Shown here piece after piece: positions 1 to 9,935 of a stretch of DNA of 64,000 nt. Below the pieces are notes generated by a model that was not told where the DNA came from, ran no database searches, and worked only from the letters and a program-made list of their open reading frames with translations. Origin of the DNA: Sistotremastrum niveocremeum HHB9708 (lineage: Eukaryota; Basidiomycota; Agaricomycetes; Sistotremastrales; Sistotremastraceae); NCBI GenBank assembly GCA_001630475.1, contig KV419403.1, forward strand, positions 193,156 through 257,155. The letters run 5' to 3'. The translations under genes and the position numbers were made by a program. The first letter of the stretch is position 1, and each line of letters starts with the position of its first letter.

Positions 1-75
1 ACCGGCAACTGCGGTCCGGTCACGGTCCGGTCGCGACTGCCGGTTGCCACCGGTCACGGCAACTGGACCTTGGAA
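1..75. repeat. GC-rich interspersed short direct and inverted motifs
   Basis: The first 75 bases repeat GGTCCGGTC and CCGGTCACGG and carry ACCGGCAACTG in both orientations. Such clustered motifs resemble subterminal repeats of a DNA transposon end, but only one side is visible. Confidence 0.3.
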
Positions 76-343
76 CACTAGTACGCAGAGAAGGGGGCCG
101 TAAGAGCCGAAGATGGGGGCGCTGGGACAACAATATTCGGATTGTTGTATTGATGGCTGGTCCAATGTTGAGGAGGGGGCACGTTAACCGGGTGTAACAG
201 AGGGCCCGCAGGGTTAAGTAGTCCTGAGGCGGATAATAAAGACATATCGAGCGACAGGTTCATAGAGGAGGGGTTCGAAGCATGAGACTGTATGGCTGGA
301 CGCACGGTGGAGGTAGAGGATGTCGTTAGGTCGGCAGCGGAAG

Positions 344-957
344 TAAGGTAGGGGACAGTCAGGTCCCGCGAGCTTAGCCGAAGACCCTGTCACTCGGCGT
401 GACATTTGACCAACAGCGACAACGGATATTCCTCACAACATTTATGTCAAATTAGCTTCCTAGATCTTGAAGAGATGGACTGTATCTACAATCTCTCGAG
501 AGCCAAATCTTTGTAATGTGTCTGGGAAAAAAGTTTTATGCAAAATCTTCCGACCCTTTTTGAGTCATTGTCAAAACCATTTTCTCATCGATTGGAGCAA
601 TTTTCGCCGGAACGCCCAAAAATTCTGGCGCAAAAATATTATATAATTATACTATATATGGTCCTATCTCCGTTATCTCCGTTATCTCCGCTATATCCGA
701 GGGACCCTTCGCCTCCCAATGATTCCAAGCAAGAGAAGCCCATGAAAGGGAGTGTCTAGCCAATGGATACAGCACTGTATCTACTTGGATAGGTAACTCT
801 GAGTATCCCCGGATTCCAAATAAATATTTAAATGAATTAAAATATTGGTTTTTCATGGGCTCTCGAGGATTCTGGCGCTGTGACGCGTTACATGTCACGT
901 TATGTCACGCTTCCCACGCTCGGCTAAGCTCGCGGGACCTGACTGTCCCCTACCTTA
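344..957. mobile_element. Non-autonomous TIR element (MITE-like), 614 bp
   Basis: Positions 344-381 and 920-957 are perfect 38 bp inverted repeats, beginning TAAGGTAGGGGACAG. The outermost TA on each side may be the target duplication, giving 36 bp TIRs. The interior is AT-rich with a short TATCTCCGT tandem repeat near 664-690. TGTCAC/GTGACA motifs lie inside each end. It holds no transposase. It sits within the gag-like frame of the LTR element, so it inserted later. TA duplication and TIRs suggest a Tc1/mariner-like or related cut-and-paste family. Confidence 0.8.
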
Positions 958-2270
958 TTTGCGTTCAACTTAGTGTTTCGGGCTGTAATGATTTCCCTCA
1001 ACACTAAACTTCTAGCGTACCAGCCGAACGGACGTTTATGTTTATCTTCGTGGAAATCTCCCGGCTCTTGCCAGTCAGCTACGGATATGTTTGAACTCCC
1101 AGGAGGAAGGTAATCTCGCTTCATTTTCTCGCGAAACACACTGTCCTTATCCTGGGTATCTAGTAGCGCTTCGAAAGCTGGTATGGGCTCCGAAGGAAAT
1201 GGGGAACCCGGACGCCAATTCTCCTTGACTACTTTATAGGATTCGGGGTCCCGAGCCTTAAAAGACACAGAGGCCAATAAGTGACGTTGTAGAGAGGACG
1301 GGGGAGAGAGCTGTAGTTGCAACAAATTCTCATAGTCTCCAGGATCCGTTACCCGAGGCGAGGAAGGGACGAATCGCGGACCATCCTTCTGCTTGAGCAC
1401 GGCGAAGATACGATTAATTCGCATCTTAAAGGTGATTAGACGATATTTTAAGTCTTGTAAAGGGATCGACAGATGAGCCGCAGTTGGTGCGCCAAGGAGA
1501 CGATCCAGAATAAGCCCATTAGGGTCAATCACGAATACCGGGCGCTGAATCGCCTCCGATACGTGTTTCATTAAGCCTTGTAGATGAGACACAAGTAGCT
1601 CAATGGTTTCTCGCATGTGGGGCGCTAATCGCCATCGCATGGGTACGAGTTTGGGGTCAGAAATGTCGCAATCGACTAGATCTGTTTTTATGAATTTGTA
1701 GGGGCGTAGGGCGCTCATATGTTCTTCTAGGCTTATGTCTCCAAATTCCTCTCGAGGAACGTGATAGTAATCGTCGGCGGCTGCCGCGATTATTTCCAGC
1801 ACATCGTCCGATAGATCTAAAAGATCTTCGGGCTTGGGAGGAGCAGCGGGAGGAGCAGCGGGAGGAGCTTTCGTAGGAGCTGTAGGGGCCACTACATGAG
1901 CTGTCCCGTCAGGAAGGACGATGGGGTCTGGCGGAGCAGCAGCGAGCGTAGTCGTTTTCGCTTTAGCGGCCAGTGAGGATTTAGACGACATGGAGAGGAG
2001 AACAGTTCTTGATGGAGGGAGAGCTGCAGGAGTCCTAGACGGTGAGGAAGAGGGAGAGGGATCGGCGTCTTCCAGAGACAGCTGCTCGAGAGCGGCGGCT
2101 AACTTCCTGCTGACGACTTCTTGGTGGCGAGTGAATGAGATAGCTCGTCTAGTTTTAGCGGGAGTCGCGTTGGAAGGGAGCCGATGATTAACACGAGACT
2201 GAATTGGATAGGGATGTCCTACAGGACTTGTAGGAGTACGAGGGTTAGACAACTCGGCAGACCTATTCAA
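958..2270 (-). CDS. Gag-like open frame of the LTR element
   Basis: A long open frame starts just inside the primer site; the first ATG in this frame is at 1991. The N-terminal part is rich in Ser, Pro, Ala and Thr. The middle is a charged helical region resembling a retroelement capsid precursor, but I match it to no specific family. No zinc knuckle is visible in this part. An inserted inverted-repeat element (344-957) interrupts the frame, and gag-like composition is seen again between about 78 and 343. It is a non-functional fossil. Confidence 0.55.
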
Positions 2271-2275
2271 CGTTT

Positions 2276-2291
2276 CCGGGTTTCGCCACCA
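2276..2291 (-). other. Putative tRNA primer-binding site
   Basis: On the minus strand the sequence TGGTGGCGAAACCCGG starts two bases inside the LTR. It begins TGG, the complement of a tRNA CCA end, as expected for reverse-transcription priming. The particular tRNA was not identified. Confidence 0.65.
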
Positions 2292-2293
2292 GT

Positions 2294-2538
2294 TGTAACG
2301 ACTGGCTGAGGGATCAACGTGAGGGAGGCCTACGGAGTTAAGACTGGTGTCGTAGACAAAAGAATACTTAGCTAAGAGTGAATATCACGCAAAGATCAGC
2401 TTGAACGTATCACACACGAGACCGTAGTCTAGTAATGAAGAGTAAAAGCGATGATATTTGGTTATGTTTACTAGTAGCTAAAAGGACGATCGGAGCTATC
2501 GGCTTTAAGAACACTTAGGCTTATTCTAGGCGGTTACA
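2294..2538 (-). repeat. Long terminal repeat (5' LTR of the element)
   Basis: This 245 bp segment begins TGTAAC and ends GTTACA, giving a perfect 6 bp terminal inverted repeat with TG...CA ends. On its left, two bases away, lies a primer-binding-like site. The partner LTR and target-site duplication cannot be checked because the other end is outside the window. Confidence 0.75.
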
Positions 2539-2795
2539 GAGTCGGCATTTCCCTTAATTTCCTTGGCTCAGGCACTACCACGAGCACTCCCGCCAACTTC
2601 AAGTTGAACTCACCAGACTCACCACGAGGAGGGACGAAGTTATACCGAACTGCAGAGAATGAATTAAATTATGTCTGGCTACAGCAGCTGCTGGAATAGA
2701 AGAAATACGAAGAATGCTACCGGATAACATATGACTACCCTGAGAGTCAGGCGACTCAGGTCATTGTCCATGGCCGAAAAATTCAACGTTCAAGA

Positions 2796-4138
2796 CTACA
2801 GCTTACGCGCCCAGATTCCACGAATAGGCAAGGCAATACGTCGAGATGTCCCGCTGATCTCCAGATCGGCCTTTGATATCCAGTCATCAACTGTCTCGGC
2901 CGCGATCCCTCGCCTCAAAAGAGCCGGCTTAAAGGCTCTATGTAAATCCTACGTCCATCATGTGAGATGATGTCGTCAGAGGCAGAAATAAAACCGAAAT
3001 ACCCAAAAATTCACATAAGCCATTCGGCCGAGTTCGGGTCCGTTGACAGGATCGCCGCCATCCCAGCCAATGGGTATGTAAAACATTTTGTGCTGAATTG
3101 AGCTGACATCCACTCTGCCGTCCTCGGCAAGGCAGGATTCGATATATTTGCCCATTACCACTTCGCCGTCATTAGTCCTGCGGTCCACCTCGTTGAAGAT
3201 CCGACTCGACCAGGAACGGTGAGAATTGTCAGCCGCGGGGTGGTCCAAAGTAGGCCGCAAGATTTCTTTATTTTCATCCACAAATGATTCGTCGAGGTCC
3301 GATATGACGAGGACCCCTCCTAATGTCTGGTAAGATACGGAAAATTTCGAAAAGGCTAATGGCTGACCTGGACGCAGACATCCCACGGCTTGTTTGAGAG
3401 CTTCTCGCTTTGCAGCGTCGCCTCTCATCTATCAAGCGAGTTACAGAGCTGAGGTTCATCGCAGACAAATCCACTGACATGGACTACCACCATGCGAAGA
3501 TGGACAAGGTCAAATTGATTGTAGAAAGTATCTAGGCCGTCCAGAACGTTGCCGGTGAAAAATCTGGTGATGCGATGAGGCAGTCCTTAGAAGAGACAAC
3601 AAACCAAACCCACGTGCAGTTCTGAGGTAGCGTGCTGACGGTTCTGTCCCAAAAATCATTCTTAACCACTCAGTATTACCAGTTTTTTTTTTCAGACGCT
3701 CACGTTGGTTGAGAATCCACCAAATCAAATCCTACTACTCGGGCCTGTGGATAACGCTCTGCCATTTCAATTGACCTACAGTTGAAATGAGCGTCGTGAG
3801 AGGAGAAGAACAGACTTCAATCGACGAACCAGATGCCCGAACCACGGCCAAGATCAAAAATAGCTGGTCGACGTCCGTCTTTTTCTTGTAACAGGTGATC
3901 CAGCTCTTCGTATGAGAATGGGACATGTCCATCCATTACTTTGACCCAGATCCTATGCTGCAAGTCCAATCTCTGAAACGACTCGGAGTTAGCGAGCACC
4001 CGACAAAAGCTGACCATTACAGACATTGAATTCCTCCAGATCGGCAGGTAAGTTGTAGTCATCGGTCTTAGGGTTCATTCCACGTCCATGAAGATCTCTG
4101 AGTGGGGTAGACGATGCAGCATTGACGATGACAGACAT
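2796..4138 (-). CDS. SAM-dependent methyltransferase, paralog 1 (MT1)
   Basis: This class I SAM methyltransferase is predicted at 314 aa from seven exons: 4025-4138, 3830-3972, 3704-3775, 3479-3563, 3368-3428, 3003-3319 and 2796-2948. The summed exons are a multiple of three. Landmarks: a LHGRGMN N-terminal motif, motif I AIFDLGRGSGIW (the paralogs have GCGSG), VVGFDL for the acidic ribose-binding strand, FDLVHLR, GVLVISDLDE, IPIGWDGG, and a C-terminal IWARKL. The start is the ATG matching its paralogs at 56-59 kb. Exon 1 uses a GTCTGT donor. A TATA-like box lies 66 bp upstream. It belongs with fungal secondary-metabolism-type (LaeA/UMTA-like) methyltransferases; the substrate is unknown. Confidence 0.85.
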
Positions 4139-6236
4139 GGCAGTACGGTGAGTGAGGTGAAGTGGGGGCGGAGTGGCGACCAAATGACCGCTGTCTCTGC
4201 CCCTTTATATACAGAGAATCAAAAGATGGCATCTGACAAACATGGTATCCATGTAGACGTCGGAGAAAAACTGGATGATGCAACTCCTATCCTGGACCAA
4301 ACAGTCAGATTATACCCCACGGCCCCATCAAAAGGAATGATGTTCTCCCAGCCATTAATCCCCTATCATCCACTCTTAGGCTCGGAGCCCTCCAGTTGAC
4401 TGCGCTGTGGTTCATTTCGTGGGAGTAGTCTTATCCGAGTCCTTGTTGGTACAAGGTAGCACGAGGGTCTAAGAAGTCAGAAGTTCAGCTGAGTTCTCTC
4501 CTCCCCTCGATTTACCAATTACAAGTAGTGTCTGACCACATTTCTTCGATCGCGGTCCTAACGCACGCATGCTTGATACATCACCGTTCGTTTCGAGCCA
4601 CAACCTATCGACATTAGTATAGTTCGTTTTCTCCAATTAACGCCACTCTCAAGTCTAAACTCCGAACGTCGAATATGGCCGTAAGTCCCACCTACTTCCC
4701 GTAGTTTCTGTACTTGTCGAAGACTAACATGACAATGCCAGTTGTTCAGGTGTAGTAAAACGCGGTTACGTACCGCGGCGGTCTTTCTGGCAGGAAGACT
4801 GCATGTACCACGATGTTAACTCGTCTCCCTTCGGAGCGTGCCATTGTCTGATCTGAAGTAATAGAAGAAGACGCAATCAACCATGTGATGAGCATCCATT
4901 ACCATCCACTGCTATTATTCTCTCTTTGGGCTTTCCGGAGACGGGTATCCGAAAAACTGATGCACAAGATACAGCGTATACACACCCGGTCGAATGAAGC
5001 CGTCGCAACGTCACAAAGCTCTAAGCACGGCCTAAACGTCCGCAGGATTAGACTAACACACTAAAAGTCGGTGATTCAACAAGGAGGGCAAGCTGAAATG
5101 GAGTATGCATTTGAAATTTTCAAAGATCATGAAGGTGTTAAAACAACTCATCGCTCCACTGGGAAGAACCTTGCAGGCCAAAGAGACAAGGAGATATGTG
5201 TACCTTATCGGCTCAGCTTTAAATAAAGAAGCCAAACCATCGGATCTCAACATGATCGCTTTCAGAGTTTGGCTGTCTCGCGCGCCTGTTCGAGGGACGG
5301 CCGTTCATGTAGGTGTTCCTCGCCCGTAGCGCGCAGGAGAAGGTGCTGGTTTATTTTATTTTATTTTGGTGAGAATCATAGAGCAAAATTCATCTGCACC
5401 ACAGTTAACGAAAGAACAGCTGCATCTGGTATACTTCGTTCAGCTACTGACTCACAGTCATTCACTGACAGCTCCAAGTTCAGCCTTGTGGTCAAGATGA
5501 TTTCACATCGGCCAGGTTCCCAGTTTCAATGTGAGCTAGTGCTGCACAAACCCATGGTGAGCCCTGGTCCTTGGTCGCGCGACACTTGGAAGACTGCGGA
5601 GCCAAGCAAGGAGCCACGAGCTGGGATGGAGTGTTAGCTCAAGCGTTGGTTACAGTGAAGCTTTCCAGCGGGGACCTGGCCAGGGATCGAGTTTTTCTCA
5701 ACAACGGGCATGGATCGTACAAGAAGGTGAGGCCATGCATAGAGAGTTGTAAACCGGAAGGTTGGCGTTTCTGCTCTCGTGGTGAAAAGCATGGTCTTGA
5801 GGTCTATGCTTATCTAATCTCAACTACAATGCTTCCGAAAAAGTGAACAAATTCAGTCTCCGCCAGATGAAGTATCCAATAGCTTACGTAACAAATCTCT
5901 ATCGAAACTATTCTCCAAAAAATGTGATGCAGCGCATCGTATAATCGAGAGACTAACAACTACTAAAACCAAGATAGCAGAATTTACTACGGGAGCCAGG
6001 ATACGGAGGCCAAGATGTACGATACCACAAAAGACTAAGTCGGGGAATATTACTAGAAATACAAATTCACAAGGCGTAACCGTGCCATGACAAGGGAATG
6101 AGACTGCCGGTTCCGTCCCATAGAAACTTAGATTCGCCGTCACCTGGCGATCTAGCGCCAGGGACCGATCCCCGAACGGTGAAGCTGAAAACGAACCCCA
6201 ATTCGGACGTACACGAAGAAGGGGAGTCGTTACTAG
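4139..6236. other. Gene-poor stretch
   Basis: Apart from the MT1 TATA-like box I see no convincing gene in this 2.1 kb. Open frames around 5100-5850 (plus) and 5853-6143 (minus) have no recognisable domain or supporting intron pattern. Confidence 0.5.
4204..4211 (-). promoter_or_regulatory. TATA-like box of MT1
   Basis: TATATAAA on the minus strand, about 66 bp upstream of the MT1 start codon. Confidence 0.45.
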
Positions 6237-7540
6237 TCAATAATCGGCGACATCAGGTTCGCCTTTGATACGACGAGTCGGAAGATCCTGCTCGTCCGAG
6301 GAAATCATTTCGATATCATCCTGATTTTGAGGAAGCCGGGAAGTAGAAGCCACGGGTACTTCGTCAGAGCCAGTATTTCCGTCTTCGTCAAATTCACTTC
6401 TGTGTAACGCTCATCAGGCGACTGGCAAGCGACAGTACCATGATCGACGTACCGAAAAGCGGGAAGCGCCTCGCGTAAGAATTCAGCAACCAAGTCAGCA
6501 ACAGGGCCTGAACCCTCAGCGACGATCTGACGAACGTCGTCATAGAACGCTCGATTTTTCCTGTGAATGAAAAGGTACCAGCGTCAGCATATCTCCGTAT
6601 GAACAGTTTGAACACCGAACCTTAAAGTCTTAGCCGCTGCATCCATGAGCTCCGGAGCCTTGGCCTCGCGTGTTTTTTCAAGCGATCCGAATTCCTGGAG
6701 CTCGCTGCGCAATTCTTGCGTCAGACGCGCTTTCTGCGCTCTGTACCGTTTTTGTTTTGCATATAAAGGTTTTGGTGGGTCTGAATCTTCGACTTTGGGA
6801 TAAGTAGCATCGGATGCCCGCCGCCTAGAAGCTGTGCTGGCGGATTGGGTGTACTGGCTTTCGACGGGGACTGGAGGCTCTGTGTTCGGATTGAATGACG
6901 AATGCATATGGGTTATACATGACGAGCGTACCAGGGTATGGCTGTATATGTGCAGGAGGTCCCCGAGGTACGAGAGAACGAGGCTGGACGGGCGGCTGTG
7001 GCTGACTTGTTGAAGGGACGTTGTTTGTACGTGAGCTGCCGGAGGACGCGGACCACGATGAGTGGTCCGAGCCTGTCGCAATGTCAGGATCGAGTCTAGG
7101 ACTATGAGGTGGCACTCACTGCGAGCGTGTACTGAGCGGTTCTTTTGCCTCGCACTACGCATATGGGTAGGTGGAGGTTCCATGCCACGAAGACTGGGAT
7201 CCTCGATACGAACTCCATGGGCTTCGTGATGCAAATATGGATTGGTTTGATTGGCAGAGTGGGCATGGATGGCAGAAGATCTATTCACAGACTTGACTCC
7301 TGAGGGTTGTTGATAAGAAATTGTAACGTTTTGGGGATGGTATTCTTGTTCTCGAGGGGGATTTCGACTGAGATAGTAAGGATCATAGAAATCGGATTTC
7401 GCTGTTAGCAGACACATCCTTATCAGTATGAGTTCTGAGAGGTGAGAGGCAATCTGACCTGATGGGCGGGGTGCGCCTTGGGAGAATTCACTGGCGTCAG
7501 ATAAGGGGCTGAGCTCACTGCTGCTGCTGGACGGTGGCAT
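6237..7540 (-). CDS. Uncharacterised Ser/Pro-rich basic and acidic protein, probably nuclear
   Basis: I do not recognise this protein. It starts MPPSSSSSELSPLSD and continues with low-complexity Ser/Pro/Gln/His stretches. Then comes a basic, probably helical segment (KPLYAKQKRYRAQKARLTQE) and a second helical block (FYDDVRQIVAEGSG). The C-terminal tail is acidic, with a SUMO-site-like IKGEPD just before the stop. At least four short introns are needed: one near 7430-7460, one near 7120-7165, a clear one at about 6562-6618 ending TTCACAG, and one near 6400. Exact joins in the N-terminal half are uncertain. Composition suggests a transcriptional regulator or chromatin protein, which is inference only. 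Confidence 0.55.
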
Positions 7541-8894
7541 TGGAGGCAGAAAGCTGCTGAATGAAGAGAAAGGCTACGACGGCGACTCAAAGACCGATCC
7601 GCATGGCTATTAAAGGCGAAGCGTACGTTGAATCCCCACCCTTCCATGAAGAGGTTCGAGAGCAGCTATGGCCCAGGGACACGAATCTAGTCAACGTAGT
7701 TCAATGAGTGGAGCGAGAAGGCGCGGGTCTGGACCATACGTACCTATTATCAGGAGGGTGTCGAAAAGGAACAAAAGGTCGTACGCCAAGCGACAAAGAG
7801 GACGACAAAATAGTAGAAGTGGATGCTTAGGAACAAGTAGCAAGGGGATGACACGCGGATGGCGTCGGTCTTTTGAAGGTTCGGAATCGATACGTGAGTC
7901 CTGGTTGCCCCTAAACCCTCTTAGGCGCCTGACTTGAAAGCGTGGGTGTGAAGCAACCTGGATCTCACAATTGGATGCCTGACTTGATTGCATCCGTCAC
8001 ATCTGCTTCTGTCCGCTCATGTACTAGTGTCTCCAGATCAAAGAGAGATCTGTCGCTGGCGAGTTCTGACACTGTTCATCTGCAGGTTTTGCACTGGAAT
8101 GCGTGCGTTGCGATCTGCCGGGGGGTGCACGAGCGCAAACTGAATATGCAACGACGCCTCGGTTCAGTTCATTGACTAACCAGAATGTCGATCGGCCTAT
8201 GATTCTGATGAGTTCGGCCGGCAAATGGACTGGTTTGACAGCGAAGCTAGTAACAAAGCCCTATCGTTTCGATTGACGAGCATCTGAAACTCGAGCGAGT
8301 CCAGGTCTCTTCGAATATTTTGAGAGATATTTGGCGACTTCTCCCTTAACTATTGATACCTAAGAGTTAGTCCAGGAAAGTTGAGCAATTGAAAGTGACT
8401 TGCCATGCTAGCACATGCATTATGCAATCTTACCAAACTCCCGCTCAGCCCGGGATCCAGGGTGCGAATTGCCAAGGGCCCACGTCCTCCTATCTGGCTA
8501 AACTGTATGTTTGACATCCTCCAGAATTAATGCGATGCAGTGTCTCGTGACGTCTGCCATCATTGGATTTCTCTTAAAAAGGCAGGATAAAGTGAGCACA
8601 CTGAGGAACTCCTATAAAAAGTTCACGATTCTCACAGATTTCGGGGATCTTCCGAATCCATCATCTCAACCCCAAGACTCACCGATTCTTGATTCGTGCC
8701 ATCAGGACACTCAATCAGTCTTGTCGCATCGTATCGGAGGCAGCAGTCGCCAGAAAACGCTAAGGTGGACGGGGATAATAAATTGCAATTTCCTTTCCGG
8801 TTTCCGCCCCGATGCGAAACACGACTCATCCATGTTGCTATAGCTAAAAATTGAATATACAAGACAGTAAGAACAAATGCAGCAATGACCGTGC
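7541..8894. other. No gene recognised
   Basis: Open frames on both strands between about 7670 and 8840 lack family features and introns. The region holds the 5' flank of the gene at 6237-7540 and the 3' flank of the EFM7-like gene. Confidence 0.45.
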
Positions 8895-9746
8895 TTAGGC
8901 GATCGCCCATCTGACTGTAATCAGAACCACCCATTTCCGACGCGATTCCTCGTCTTCATTATCTCGTTCCACGCACCACGGCCTCCTGCCCGTTCCTTGA
9001 GCTTCTCTTTCCACAACATCCACGCTAAACCCTGGTGACGCACTCAGCCGCTCCAGGAACTTAGCCACGGTCCATCTGCCAGTATGAAATCCTGCCACAA
9101 TGAAGGCACACGAAGATCTATCTGAATCGTGATTCAGATTATTCCGAATAGCAGATATGAAAGCATCATGCAGAGAAGAGTTCCATATCGTATCAGCAGC
9201 CAATATGAGATCAAAATCTCCATGTCTAATCAAGGAGGTCAATTTCGGACGTCAAATTCATTAAATCGGTGATTCTACGTCAACGTACCTTGGGAGGTTC
9301 CAATCATATCCCACGACCCGGGCATTCGCCGAGACTTGATTTGTCTGGATGCTTTCTTCCAGCGATTTCAAGATATTGGGATCTGGATAGTCCGTTAAAG
9401 TGATGGACCAGTTCCGAAACTTGTGTGCCACAAGTATTCCAGGCAATCCTGCTCCCGAACCGAGCTCTATGACATTCTTATGACAAGATACGTCAAAATC
9501 GCCCAGCAGTTCCGCGATATGGTCTGCTATCCAGAGTGCAGCAACCCATATGGAGGAAGCATGTAAATTCCAGTTGGAATGATGAGGATCGGGCGTCGCC
9601 AGTGTAATAGTTGCCTGATCATCAGGGGTCGTATATGTGAAGGTGGCTCCTGCTGATGAGCGTGCCACAGGAACGTAATCGTAGAGCGTGTATAGGGAAT
9701 CGGAAAGGACGTCTTCTGGCTCTTGCTGCACTGCCTGATCTTCCAT
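8895..9746 (-). CDS. EFM7: Protein N-terminal and lysine methyltransferase, EFM7/NNT1-like
   Basis: The product is 262 aa from two exons, 9289-9746 and 8895-9225, with a GTACGT donor and TTAG acceptor restoring frame as PRHGDFD. It is a seven-beta-strand methyltransferase: VIELGSGAGLPGI is motif I, TLTDYPDPNIL is the acidic loop with the YPDP typical of this family, and DFDLILAADTIWN is the post-I/motif IV region. In yeast, Efm7 (formerly Nnt1) modifies the N-terminus and Lys2 of elongation factor eEF1A. Length and motif order match the family. The ATG at 9746 is the first in frame. It is probably housekeeping. Confidence 0.9.
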
Positions 9747-9935
9747 CAAATGAGGACGATCACTGGCATGATGAGCGTACTATAAGCCTAAAGCAGGTGG
9801 CATCCACGTGGCTGGGCGAATTTGGGCTGCAAAGGTTTCATCCGGCAACTACCGACTCTTCGTGAAGAACGAACTCCAAGTGCGATTACCCCAGCTTAGT
9901 ATTCTAATTCCCAGAGAACAGCATACAAGGCATAT

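Larger units (their letters stand above)
1..2538 (-). mobile_element. LTR retrotransposon, 5' part, truncated by the window edge
   Basis: Read on the minus strand, an LTR (2294-2538) is followed after two bases by a primer-binding-like site and then a long gag-like open frame. This order is diagnostic of an LTR retrotransposon. The left end lies outside the window, so pol and the second LTR cannot be seen. The superfamily is therefore not proven; a Ty3-like element is the usual fungal candidate. The copy is broken by at least one other mobile element inserted into the gag-like region. Treat it as a fossil. Confidence 0.8.

Noticed and set aside
5269-5846. Overlapping plus-strand open frames between MT1 and the 6.2 kb gene
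   Set aside because: No domain, no intron pattern and no start context; probably chance.
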